From contig NZ_JAJJWH010000028.1 in NCBI RefSeq assembly GCF_020907245.1, positions 1-52,710 of the forward strand: 52,710 bases of DNA, in the 5' to 3' direction. The number at the start of each line of letters is the position of its first letter. The stretch's first letter is position 1. Position numbers and translations under genes: made by a program. Under the pieces are notes generated by a model that was not told the origin of the DNA, ran no database searches, and was given only the letters and a program-made list of their open reading frames with translations. This stretch comes from Pontibacter harenae. Lineage in GTDB: Bacteria; Bacteroidota; Bacteroidia; Cytophagales; Hymenobacteraceae. Below are positions 33,205-42,193 of the stretch, piece by piece.

Positions 33205-33993
33205 TCAATGCGTGTAGTGTCGCTTTAGCCAATGGCTCAGTCCTGATAGCCCTGGCAGCAGCACGCGTTCTGTTATGTTTGCCTGGTCCAACTTATCACG
33301 CACTTCCCATTTAAGTTCTGCGGGTATGACAACTTTGAAATATAAATCAGGACGATTTTTTAGCCATTGGCTCATCTCTGCCTCCACTTTCGACATCATG
33401 GAAAACAGTGCATACTGGTGCACGATTCGAGCATCTAATGAAGGTGGTTCTAGAAACACAACAAAGGTCTCATCTTGCAGATTACCTAATTCCTGTAGCG
33501 AAGAGCAAACAGGCTCCAGTAACTCTGGTGTAAATACATTGCCACCTTCCTGAGAAAGCCTGTCTTTAAGCACCTGTGGAAGCTCTTCTTTAGCTTTTAC
33601 ATAATCTACACACCAAATAGCACCGTCGACATGGTATTTCTCTAGGTTTTGGGTTGCAAAGTGCAAGGCAACATAAGGAGAATAAGTCCAGTCGAGGAGG
33701 CGGGTAGGTAGGCCGTGGTGCTGTGCCACCGCCAGCCAGTTCCAGATAGAACTTCCTGGGGAAGCGTTGCTATGTGCATACTTTTTAAAATTTCTGAGAA
33801 TGTGCGGCTCAAACTTCGGGTACTGTTCTCCTATGCGGGCAATGCTAGCTTTCAAGTCGTAGTCTTTACAGCAAGTGCCTCTGTAAACATAAGAAGACCG
33901 AAAACGGCTGATCCGCTCATCCCAGGAATGGTCGAACAGCGCTGACTGTAGTTCAAGCCAACTGCCAACTGTAACTTCTTTATTGTTTTCCAT
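33205..33993 (-). CDS. FRG domain protein
   Basis: A 262-residue protein of the FRG family, named for its conserved Phe-Arg-Gly; here the motif reads VYRGT near residue 37. The second signature AQHHGLPTRLLDWTYSPYVA near residue 90 is a textbook match. The biochemical role of FRG domains is unknown; copies occur in toxin-like and defence-related contexts, but none of those partners is encoded here. There is no signal peptide and no membrane helix, so it is probably cytoplasmic. Length is normal. Its start is 4 bases from a possible divergent small ORF. Confidence 0.85.
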   Translation of the reverse strand: MENNKEVTVGSWLELQSALFDHSWDERISRFRSSYVYRGTCCKDYDLKASIARIGEQYPKFEPHILRNFKKYAHSNASPGSSIWNWLAVAQHHGLPTRLLDWTYSPYVALHFATQNLEKYHVDGAIWCVDYVKAKEELPQVLKDRLSQEGGNVFTPELLEPVCSSLQELGNLQDETFVVFLEPPSLDARIVHQYALFSMMSKVEAEMSQWLKNRPDLYFKVVIPAELKWEVRDKLDQANITERVLLPGLSGLSHWLKRHYTH

Positions 33994-33997
33994 AAAA

Positions 33998-34198
33998 ATG
34001 TTAGGGATTCTGAATATTGCAGGGGTGCTGGTCGGTCTTGAGCTTATACTTACGTCTGACGCAAATGGTTTGCCTGAATTACCTAGTAAGCATGTTTTTC
34101 AGAATCGGCATAAAGATTTAGCTAGATGTACAGATAGAGCTAAGTTCTATAGAGAAAACCAAGACCGCCTTATACTAATGCGCCGTTACAATACCTGA
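33998..34198 (+). CDS. Possible small protein, 66 aa (hypothetical)
   Basis: An ATG at 33998 opens a 66-residue frame: a hydrophobic N-terminus (MLGILNIAGVLVGLELI) then a basic, polar tail (NRHKDLARCTDRAKFYRENQ). It could be exported. An ATG at 33983 would add five residues but would overlap the FRG start codon. It starts only 4 bases away from the divergent FRG start and no family is recognised. Weak evidence; it may be chance. Confidence 0.3.
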   Translation: MLGILNIAGVLVGLELILTSDANGLPELPSKHVFQNRHKDLARCTDRAKFYRENQDRLILMRRYNT

Positions 34199-34264
34199 AT
34201 AAGTTATTAAAGGTGCTTTAACGGCGATTGGATTATGTATCCTGCTGAGGTTTTAGGAGAAGAC

Positions 34265-36643
34265 TTAGAACGGATACCCGATGGCGATGTTTAGCACCAT
34301 GCTGTTCTCTCCAGTGAAACTTCCACTGAAGTCGCTGATTACATTACGCTGGCCCTGAGGAAGTGAAGGAACTCGAACAGGTATACCTACATCGAAACGA
34401 AGTACAAAGAACTCAACATCAACGCGTAAACCAAAGCCAGTACCCACAGCCAGTTCATTTATAAAGTTTTTGGAATTGAACACGCCGCCCTCACGTAAAG
34501 GAGTACCATCTTCATCGTACTCCTGCCTAAAGGTCCAGATGTTACCTGCATCTACAAACACAGCTCCTTTAAAGAACCCTGCAATCGGAAAGCGGTACTC
34601 TAAATTGCCTACTAAACGTATATCACCCGTCTGGTCGAAGAAAGAAAACAGTGTCGAGTCTGCCACCTGGTAAGTGCCAGGGCCAACACTACGGGCACGG
34701 AAAGCTCTTATACTGTTAGGGCCTCCAACTGAAAACTGCTTTACATAAGGTAGAGTGGTGGAGTTGCCGTAAGCATAGCCTGCCCCTGTTACGAGGCGCG
34801 TCACTAATTGGCTTTCTTCACCTATGTTAAGATAGTGCCTAAAATCGTTGTCGAGCAGTACGTATTGCGAAAACCTACTTCCTGCAATAGTGCGAGGTTC
34901 TTCGGGAGTAGGTGAAGGGAAGCCTGTAGCTGACTGTATGCCATTCAGCAGATTTCCAGATAAGTCGAGTATAACCCTATCGAAGAACTGGTGTGTTCTG
35001 TCCTCATACACTTGTGTGCTGTAGGTGAGTTGGTAAATAGAGCCAATGATAAACTGATTTTCGAAGCTGCGCCGCAAGAATGGATTCCGGTTTAAATATT
35101 GATCAAACTCAGGTGTTGTATTAGATAGCCGAACATACTGCAGGTTTATCGGTGTAGCATCTATTGTTAGCGTTCGGGTCGGGCGATAGTTATAGCCGTA
35201 CGTAGCACTATAAGAGTTCATATGGAAAAAGCCAACTCGATTCAACAAGCTAAATCCAGCTCCTATTCTGGTTTGTGGCGCAAACTCTGTTCTTAAGTTA
35301 CGAAGCCGAAATGGAGACATGATGCGTGGGATATTCAAGGAGGCTCTAGCGCTTATTTCATAAGAAGCCAGATTCTGGTTTCCTGTTTGTTCTACACCTT
35401 CTGGGGTGTTTCCTGTCCCGCGGCCGCCAACATAAGACTCAAAAGTGCCTGTAAGCTCCAAGTTTAACAGTTCAGAGCCTTTAAATGCATTCTTGTTTTG
35501 GAAGGATATGTTTATGCCTGGCCCAGCGAAGCCGTTTGATTTATTTACCATTTGTGCCTCAGCCCTTAGAGACTTCTTCATGGCTGGTGTCAGGTAAATG
35601 AAAGAATCTAGTTTGTTGTTGTTTAGCGTATCTACCTCATACTCTATGTTCACAAATTTATAAGCAGAAAAAGCTGATAGCCTTCTTGTTGTTAAAAGAT
35701 GCTCTTCGCGTGTATAGAGGCTGTCATGCTCCAGAAAAATACCTCTAAGCAAGTGTTTTGCCTTCACATAATTCTCGTTCGGGATGTAATGATAGCCTCT
35801 AAAGTTGATGGTGTCGTTTGTAGACAAGGTATCGCCGGTAGAGTAGTTTGCAAAGATAAAAATATCGTCTAGGGTATAAGGCTGAAGTGACTTAGCTGTG
35901 GCTGTGTTTTTTACACGTAGCAGTACGTCTACCTGCCTGTCGCCAACCGTAGTGTCTGCACTAAAAATAAGAAGCTCAGGGCTGAAAAAGTAGAAGCCTT
36001 TATTTTTAAGGGCTGCATCTATACGCGCGCGCTCGGCCGTCATGGTTTCCAAGTCGTAAGGGTCCCCAGGCTGTAACAGCGATTCATTTTTAGTTTGCTT
36101 TATATCTCGATGAACAGGCAGAGAGTCATTTAATACATATTCTATTTTTCTTAAGCGATATGGCTCACCTACGTTGGCAGTCCAGTTTACAGTAGCTTTT
36201 TTGTTTTCTATGGTTGCGGTGCTACCGACGGTATTGTTAAAATAGCCTCGGTTGTGCAGGCGGCTACTCATTATATCGCTGACGGTGCCTGTATCCAGTT
36301 CTGAGAAAAGAACAGGAGGCTCTCCCAATTTTGTCATGATCCAGTGCTTTACGCCTTTTTCCTTCTCTGTGTAAAAAGCATTGTATATTGCCAGCTTTGG
36401 GCGCATGCCTATTATAGACACGTTTGGTTTAGGGCGTACCGTCTGGCTAAGTTCGCCCTCTAGCTCAGAGGAGCGGTTGCTGCTATCTTTTTCTCCTTTT
36501 ACTTTTACATCATAACCCCAAAAAAGAGCTTCTCCCTCGGGTACTACCTTGGTAACGCTGCAGCCTGAAGTAAAAAGGAGTGTTAGCAGTAGCGATAGAA
36601 CATATTTGCCTTTAGATGTAATCAAAGGTTTTATAGCTGACAT
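34265..36643 (-). CDS. tamL: TamL, BamA/TamA-like outer-membrane lipoprotein
   Basis: A 792-residue member of the Omp85 superfamily with a lipoprotein signal (LLLTLLFTSGC, Cys28), the form found in Bacteroidota and called TamL. POTRA-like repeats occupy about residues 40-330 and a 16-strand beta-barrel the rest, ending in an aromatic residue (NIAIGYPF) as expected for the insertion signal. The VGGPNSIRAFRARSVGPGTY near residue 640 is the barrel-lid VRGF-type motif. With TamB, encoded directly upstream with a 3-base gap, it should help insert or transport outer-membrane proteins or lipids. The two are one operon. Confidence 0.92.
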   Translation of the reverse strand: MSAIKPLITSKGKYVLSLLLTLLFTSGCSVTKVVPEGEALFWGYDVKVKGEKDSSNRSSELEGELSQTVRPKPNVSIIGMRPKLAIYNAFYTEKEKGVKHWIMTKLGEPPVLFSELDTGTVSDIMSSRLHNRGYFNNTVGSTATIENKKATVNWTANVGEPYRLRKIEYVLNDSLPVHRDIKQTKNESLLQPGDPYDLETMTAERARIDAALKNKGFYFFSPELLIFSADTTVGDRQVDVLLRVKNTATAKSLQPYTLDDIFIFANYSTGDTLSTNDTINFRGYHYIPNENYVKAKHLLRGIFLEHDSLYTREEHLLTTRRLSAFSAYKFVNIEYEVDTLNNNKLDSFIYLTPAMKKSLRAEAQMVNKSNGFAGPGINISFQNKNAFKGSELLNLELTGTFESYVGGRGTGNTPEGVEQTGNQNLASYEISARASLNIPRIMSPFRLRNLRTEFAPQTRIGAGFSLLNRVGFFHMNSYSATYGYNYRPTRTLTIDATPINLQYVRLSNTTPEFDQYLNRNPFLRRSFENQFIIGSIYQLTYSTQVYEDRTHQFFDRVILDLSGNLLNGIQSATGFPSPTPEEPRTIAGSRFSQYVLLDNDFRHYLNIGEESQLVTRLVTGAGYAYGNSTTLPYVKQFSVGGPNSIRAFRARSVGPGTYQVADSTLFSFFDQTGDIRLVGNLEYRFPIAGFFKGAVFVDAGNIWTFRQEYDEDGTPLREGGVFNSKNFINELAVGTGFGLRVDVEFFVLRFDVGIPVRVPSLPQGQRNVISDFSGSFTGENSMVLNIAIGYPF

Positions 36644-36646
36644 AGA

Positions 36647-39600
36647 TTATTGTTGTGTACTCTCTTCTTTAAGTTCGTTCTCTTCTTTTATCGCCTGTTG
36701 CTTTTGGCGGTACTTTCTGGATTCTTCCTGTTTGCGTTGCTCTTCTCTGCGCTGTACTTCTTCTATGCTTCGGAAAAGGTCTGCAAAGTCATTGTACTCC
36801 CTTACATAAATGAGAGAAACACCTGTTGAACGTACGTCGCCTCCCTCTAATACGCCTTCGTACTGGTTACGCTGAAAACCTCGAACACGTAATCTGCCAT
36901 CTTCAGTAAGAGAATATTCAACAGAAATATCGCCACCAAAGCCGCTCATACTTTGATTTGATCTGTTGCCGCCTTCCAATCCGATGTCAGTACCTACTCG
37001 CACTGTAAGTCTGTCATTCAAGAACTGCTGGCGTAGTGCCACATTCAGATCGGTACGACCCTGGGCAGATCCTGAAGAATGATCTTGGTAAGAATCTACT
37101 CCAAGCTCAAGACCTAAGCCACCAGCGTAGCGACTCGTGAGGTTGTTTAGCTGATCAGACAACACCCCGCTCAGACTGTTGCGAGCTGAAGCTTCTAATC
37201 CTCCGCCAGAGCTTGCGAGTGGGTCTGGTGCCAGAAAACGATTAAGTACCAAGAGGGCAAATACCTGCTTATTCAATTCTGATTCATCTTGCCGCAAGTT
37301 GCCCAGGCTTGTTAGTACCTGTTCTGGAACTTCACCTTGCTCTTCTTCTGCCAGCTGAATGTCAAAGCCAATGTTTGGAGTTAGCAAATCGTCTGTTACA
37401 TTTACCAGTACCTGGAACTCAACCTGGTTCTGTAAAGCGGGGTTTTGTGTGCCTGCTATCTGAGAAGCTACTAATTCCTGTGGAGCTGTCCTAACACTAT
37501 AAATAGCCGTAATGTCCATCGTAGCCTGTAGCGGATCGCCTGACCAACTGATGTAGCTGCCTTCAGCTATGTCGAGTTCTCTGGAAGCCAGGTCATAAAA
37601 GTCCATGCTGTAGCGGCCTTCTGTAATGGTATACCTGCCATTCATGTTAATTTCACCGCTTGGCCTCATGCCTATGTATAAAGGATCTGCGGTTCCTCTT
37701 ACCACCAGGTTATCACCCGTAGTAGGGTCTATCACAATAGTTATAGGAGTGGCATCCGTTACATTGATTTGTGCTTCTATATCAGCTCCAACAAAGCCTG
37801 TTACCTCGACAGAGTCCTGCTCCCCAGGTTTGCTGATAATTTGAGTCATATCGGGGCTGAGGTTTACAAATTCTACAATTCCTTCCCTTTCAGCGGCGCC
37901 AGTTCCATCTGCAGGAATCACGGTTGTAAAGTTGGAGCCATCCAAAACAGTTATTTCTACCTGCACAACTGGCTGTGCCATATCACCTGTAATAGCGGCC
38001 TCAGCATTCATCCATACTGTTCCGTAGAATAGGTCGCTGTCCTGAGCGGTAGAGTTCATAGCTAAGAACCTGTCGGTTGTGGCAGTAAGATCGAACTGAT
38101 AGTCTGTATAGTCCTGTGTCGACACGATTCCATTTACTTCCAAGTCATTTCCTAGTGAGTCTGTTATTGTAAAATTCGGAAAACGGATGCCTTGTTCATC
38201 AAATACTAGGCGCTCATCCTGCAAACGGTATAGGGAGTTGAGCATACTTATATTAAACTGTGCCTGATTAAAGTTAAGCTGGCCAGTTATGTTAGGGTCA
38301 TCCAGGGTGCCTGTGATACGCATGTTGCCATTGGCAGTACCGTCCATGTCTTTCACCATGCCTTGCGTAAAACCTTCGAGGGCGGCTAGGTTTAGGCTGT
38401 TTATGTTGGCATTAAAGTTTAGCAGGCTGGCATTCGGTTGCGCTTCATAAAAACCTGTTATCGTCATCTGGTTTCTATTTCCTGTTAAGGCTGCCTCAAT
38501 ATTGTAGCGGTTTTCAGTGGAACTGCTAGCTTCAAGCGCAATGTTGCCAACTGGTATACCCATATAAGCAAGCTCAGATACATTAAGGTCTGAAGTAAAG
38601 GCTAAAGTGCCCTGCATTAAGTTTCGAACTGTTGCCTCGCCATTTATAGTACCTACTATCATGCTATCCTGCTGCTGAAACGATTCCATGATATAGCCGA
38701 TCTCAAAGTTGTTGAAGCCAACTTGCAGCGGCGCATTAGCCGTCATTTCGCCCACACTATTAAGGGAAAGCGAGGAGTTGCCACGCGACAGCACTATGTT
38801 ATTTGCATATAGTAGATCTGCACCAAATTGCAAGAAGTTGTCCTGCGGCACCGACCAATCCTGACTGTTGATGACTAACTGATCGGGGTTGAAAGAAAAA
38901 CGATAGCCCCTGCCAATGCTGTTCAGCACACCGCCTATCACAAACTGATCTTGTGCGGCGGCACTGTCTGTAATGGCAAGTCGAACGGACATCTCGTCAT
39001 CACGAGCGGCACCGCTTACTGTTACGTTCTGAATATTTAGCGATGGCGAGTTAAGCTCACGCAGTGCCATGGTATAGCCAAGTTCCTGCTCGTTTCCTCT
39101 CACTGTCAAATCCAGATCTTCCAAAATAAAGTCTGTATATTCTACTAGATTAAGGTGCCCGTCCACCCTAAACTGCTGCGTTTGGCTGTTGAACTCTCCT
39201 GTAATAGGTTCAGAAGGTTGTAAACGCTCTAGTCCTGGTACAAAGGACGTTATCAGGTTTGTTCTCTTAATGTTCACCACAAATGAGAAGTCATCCAGCG
39301 AAATTTCGGCAGGGTAGGGGGGATCTGGCTGTAAATCGAAGTATGACGAAAAATACTTTTGCATTGCTGTCGGAAGCGTCTCCAGGCTGTTGCCAAAGTG
39401 CATTTCGGCTGCTGCAATATTAGAGTTAAGGTTTATGTCTGCTCCATCACCTTGCTGATCTATAGTTAATTGTAATGAGTCAACAGGGTAGTCGGTCTGT
39501 TTGTGCTGTATAAGGAGGTTGTTGGCGTCTAAACGTCCGCTTATAGAACTGGCATCAGCTCCCGTAAAATCACCCGTCAGCTGCCCGCGCACACTTAGTT

Positions 39601-41659
39601 CATCAGGGTATAGGTTCAAGGCCTGGAGGTCCAGGCTTTCTATGTCGGCTGTAAAGGCATAAGATGGTTGTTCGCTGTTCCGCAGATTAAAATCACCGTC
39701 TAGGGTAAAGTTCAGGTTTTCGTCATCGGCTGAGGCTTGGACTTGGTAAAGGTTCTGGTTGATGGTAGCGTTTAGGTTGATGCCATTGTAAGTATAGTTG
39801 TTGTAATCCAGGCGCTGCACCTGAGCCTCTATGTTGGCCCTCATGGTTTCTGGTGTAAGGCCGGTTCCCCTGGCTCTCGCTTCAAGGGCTATCTCACCCA
39901 CTCCCAGGCTGTCTGGAAGCATCTGCCCCAGGTCAAATCCACCAGAACGTACAGTTGCTGTAAAACTCTCGTTTGCGCCCATGTCCACTACAGCAGCTAC
40001 GTTACCAAACGATGTGCGCAAATCTGCATTTGCATCGAAAGCAGTAAGGCTGCCCCTGTAGTTACCAGTGAGGCTCATCTGAGCTGGTAGTTGTATATCG
40101 GGCGGTATAGTGCCTGGCGGAGAAAGAGCCTTTATGTCGGTGCGAGTGGTGGAAAAGCGGTTTATATCCAGGTTCATGTACAGGTTGTCTGGGTCCATGG
40201 CATTACGCACGTTTCCGCTAACAGCTACATCAGTTCCTGTCAGGCCAGCTAGCCTAAAGCTTTCGATAGAAAGATTGTCCATTGGTCCTCTAACCTCGCC
40301 GCTAAGCCTTAACGTGGAGTTGGCAACATTTCTGAAAGAAGGATTGTCGAGCAGGAAAGGGGCGAAGTACTGCACATCGCGCATCCCGATATAGCTATTT
40401 TCGATATCTATGTTCAGTGCCACGAGTTCAGGATTCTCAGCTACGGCATCCAGAGAAGGATAACTCACGGCTAACTGGTTTTGTAAACGGCTATTACCTG
40501 TTTTCAAGTCAAGGTTTGCCAGGCTTGCGCTGGTAGAGTCGAGGCTGATGGCAGCTTGAAAGTTCTCAACTCTAAAGCCGCTCTGCTCTGTTAGCTTTAG
40601 CTGATTCAAATTCAGACCCATGCGGTTCTGACTATAAAGTATATCTTCAGCCTTGAAAACTATATTGCGGAACAGCATGTGGTTGTAATCCATGCCTCTT
40701 TTCTGGCGTCCTTCATTAAAGTTGTCGAACTTTACCTGTAATCCTGTTACATCTATCTCCCCAAGGTTCACCACCCAATCCACGGGTTGTCCTTGTGTGT
40801 TTTCAACCGACTCATCCAGTTCCTTTACCGTCCTCTCTGGGTTCACAGATAAAGAGTCTGGGCTTTTGTTGTTGTTCTGGGAGTATACCAGGGCTGTATT
40901 GTGCAGGTCGAAACTCCTTAAATCAATCTTTGCTTCATTGAGGTTTATATTATCTGATACTAGTTCAGATTTGCCTAATGCCAGTTCTATACTTTGATCC
41001 GATACCTGGCTAAAATAACTTAAGTCTATATTTTCGAGCATTACCCTGTTAATGCCAAAGTCAACTTCCAGCGGCTCTGACTCCTCTTCAGTATCAGGAG
41101 GCAATTTTGTTTGTACATAGTTCACGCCTGTGTTGCGCAATTCTACCTCGTCAACCATATAGCGCTGGGCATCCAGGTCCAGTGCTTCCATAGTGGTTAC
41201 AAACTGTCCGATCCTTGTGGTTATCCAATTGCCTCCAAGCTCATCTTTGAAATTAACATACACATTATCAATTTGTATAGTGCCTACATTGAAAGTAAAA
41301 CCTCCAGTTGTGTCGGCGGGTTGAGCGGCGGCTGTATCTGTTGCAAAAGCCTCTGTTATAAAGTCGTAGTTAGTAGAGCTGTCTGGCCTGATGTGGAGCT
41401 TGAGCGTTGCGTTTTGGAGGTGTGCATTGCTGACATTCACTTCGCTGCTCAGTAAGGCAAAGATGCCAATATCAACACCAAGGCGTTCGCTATACCAGAG
41501 CGTATCCTGTTGCTGGTCCTCCACATACACGTCTTCCAGCACAAGGGCATTGCGCCAGTCTGTGGTAAAGCGTCCAATTTCCACCCGCGTGTCAAGGGTA
41601 TCAGATAAGTAAGATGCTCCTTTCTGGGCCAGGAAATTCTGAACCTGTGGGAACTGCAA
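36647..41659 (-). CDS. tamB: TamB translocation/assembly protein, start upstream uncertain
   Basis: At least 1670 residues of a TamB-type protein: a long beta-rich body of repeated strands (residues 50-1250, rich in Asn/Asp and Thr) and the conserved TamB C-terminal domain (about 1250-1620). It should span the periplasm from an inner-membrane anchor to TamL. The first ATG-like codon in frame, a TTG at 41659, would remove the anchor. The same frame runs on upstream to a stop at 41770 and encodes a clear anchor (GRVFLKGLLWLLIFIVGLIL), but without any ATG, GTG or TTG; ATC or ATA codons at 41767-41737 are the only plausible starts. The gene is 3 bases from tamL and cotranscribed. Confidence 0.9.
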   Translation of the reverse strand: MQFPQVQNFLAQKGASYLSDTLDTRVEIGRFTTDWRNALVLEDVYVEDQQQDTLWYSERLGVDIGIFALLSSEVNVSNAHLQNATLKLHIRPDSSTNYDFITEAFATDTAAAQPADTTGGFTFNVGTIQIDNVYVNFKDELGGNWITTRIGQFVTTMEALDLDAQRYMVDEVELRNTGVNYVQTKLPPDTEEESEPLEVDFGINRVMLENIDLSYFSQVSDQSIELALGKSELVSDNINLNEAKIDLRSFDLHNTALVYSQNNNKSPDSLSVNPERTVKELDESVENTQGQPVDWVVNLGEIDVTGLQVKFDNFNEGRQKRGMDYNHMLFRNIVFKAEDILYSQNRMGLNLNQLKLTEQSGFRVENFQAAISLDSTSASLANLDLKTGNSRLQNQLAVSYPSLDAVAENPELVALNIDIENSYIGMRDVQYFAPFLLDNPSFRNVANSTLRLSGEVRGPMDNLSIESFRLAGLTGTDVAVSGNVRNAMDPDNLYMNLDINRFSTTRTDIKALSPPGTIPPDIQLPAQMSLTGNYRGSLTAFDANADLRTSFGNVAAVVDMGANESFTATVRSGGFDLGQMLPDSLGVGEIALEARARGTGLTPETMRANIEAQVQRLDYNNYTYNGINLNATINQNLYQVQASADDENLNFTLDGDFNLRNSEQPSYAFTADIESLDLQALNLYPDELSVRGQLTGDFTGADASSISGRLDANNLLIQHKQTDYPVDSLQLTIDQQGDGADINLNSNIAAAEMHFGNSLETLPTAMQKYFSSYFDLQPDPPYPAEISLDDFSFVVNIKRTNLITSFVPGLERLQPSEPITGEFNSQTQQFRVDGHLNLVEYTDFILEDLDLTVRGNEQELGYTMALRELNSPSLNIQNVTVSGAARDDEMSVRLAITDSAAAQDQFVIGGVLNSIGRGYRFSFNPDQLVINSQDWSVPQDNFLQFGADLLYANNIVLSRGNSSLSLNSVGEMTANAPLQVGFNNFEIGYIMESFQQQDSMIVGTINGEATVRNLMQGTLAFTSDLNVSELAYMGIPVGNIALEASSSTENRYNIEAALTGNRNQMTITGFYEAQPNASLLNFNANINSLNLAALEGFTQGMVKDMDGTANGNMRITGTLDDPNITGQLNFNQAQFNISMLNSLYRLQDERLVFDEQGIRFPNFTITDSLGNDLEVNGIVSTQDYTDYQFDLTATTDRFLAMNSTAQDSDLFYGTVWMNAEAAITGDMAQPVVQVEITVLDGSNFTTVIPADGTGAAEREGIVEFVNLSPDMTQIISKPGEQDSVEVTGFVGADIEAQINVTDATPITIVIDPTTGDNLVVRGTADPLYIGMRPSGEINMNGRYTITEGRYSMDFYDLASRELDIAEGSYISWSGDPLQATMDITAIYSVRTAPQELVASQIAGTQNPALQNQVEFQVLVNVTDDLLTPNIGFDIQLAEEEQGEVPEQVLTSLGNLRQDESELNKQVFALLVLNRFLAPDPLASSGGGLEASARNSLSGVLSDQLNNLTSRYAGGLGLELGVDSYQDHSSGSAQGRTDLNVALRQQFLNDRLTVRVGTDIGLEGGNRSNQSMSGFGGDISVEYSLTEDGRLRVRGFQRNQYEGVLEGGDVRSTGVSLIYVREYNDFADLFRSIEEVQRREEQRKQEESRKYRQKQQAIKEENELKEESTQQ

Positions 41660-41911
41660 GGCTATAATTATAAGTAGGATTAAGCCGACTATAAAAATTA
41701 ACAGCCAGAGAAGCCCTTTAAGAAAGACACGACCGATATGTTTAGCTGAAGCGATAGGATTATATATTTAAGTTTACTGATAGCCTTTACGGGAAAATTT
41801 AAACAAGGATAGAAGCAAAGCAAAAATAAGAAACTCTCAGTTTACCCTCTTTCCCAGCTGTTAAGCAAAAAAAGAACAGAATTCTGACAATATTGTTTAT
41901 CCAGATAACCG

Positions 41912-41930
41912 TATAATTGTTACAATTATA
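41912..41930. promoter_or_regulatory. Perfect 19-nt palindrome upstream of tamB
   Basis: TATAATTGT-T-ACAATTATA has 9-bp arms and one central base. It lies about 145 bases upstream of the likely tamB start, in the otherwise empty gap before tamB. It fits an operator for a dimeric regulator, or chance in AT-rich DNA. Confidence 0.4.
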
Positions 41931-42094
41931 ATATAGAAAAGAACAGTGCAATTATTTTATTGAATGCGTTCGCCTTTCTTTCATCACTTTTAGAGGATAT
42001 ATCAACTGAATGTTATTGCACAAAATGTATGGATTGGCTTTCAAGATAATTTTTCTGCCTTAAGCAACTCTTTCAAAAAGGCTTGTAAATATGT

Positions 42095-42177
42095 GCTAAA
42101 AGGGGTTTTTAGCGGGTACTGTAGCCTAAAAAGCAAAATGCCAGTTCAACATGTTGAACTGGCATTTTGCTTTTTAG
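42095..42177 (-). terminator. Loopless 52-nt palindrome terminator plus small hairpin
   Basis: The main element, 42126-42177, consists of two 26-bp arms that pair perfectly with no spacer. It ends the minus-strand M28 peptidase gene (stop at 42194). A second hairpin (GCTAAAA, GGGGT, TTTTAGC) lies at 42095-42113. The rest of the gap before tamB (41771-42094) holds no gene. Confidence 0.7.
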
Positions 42178-42193
42178 AATATAAACTGAACTA

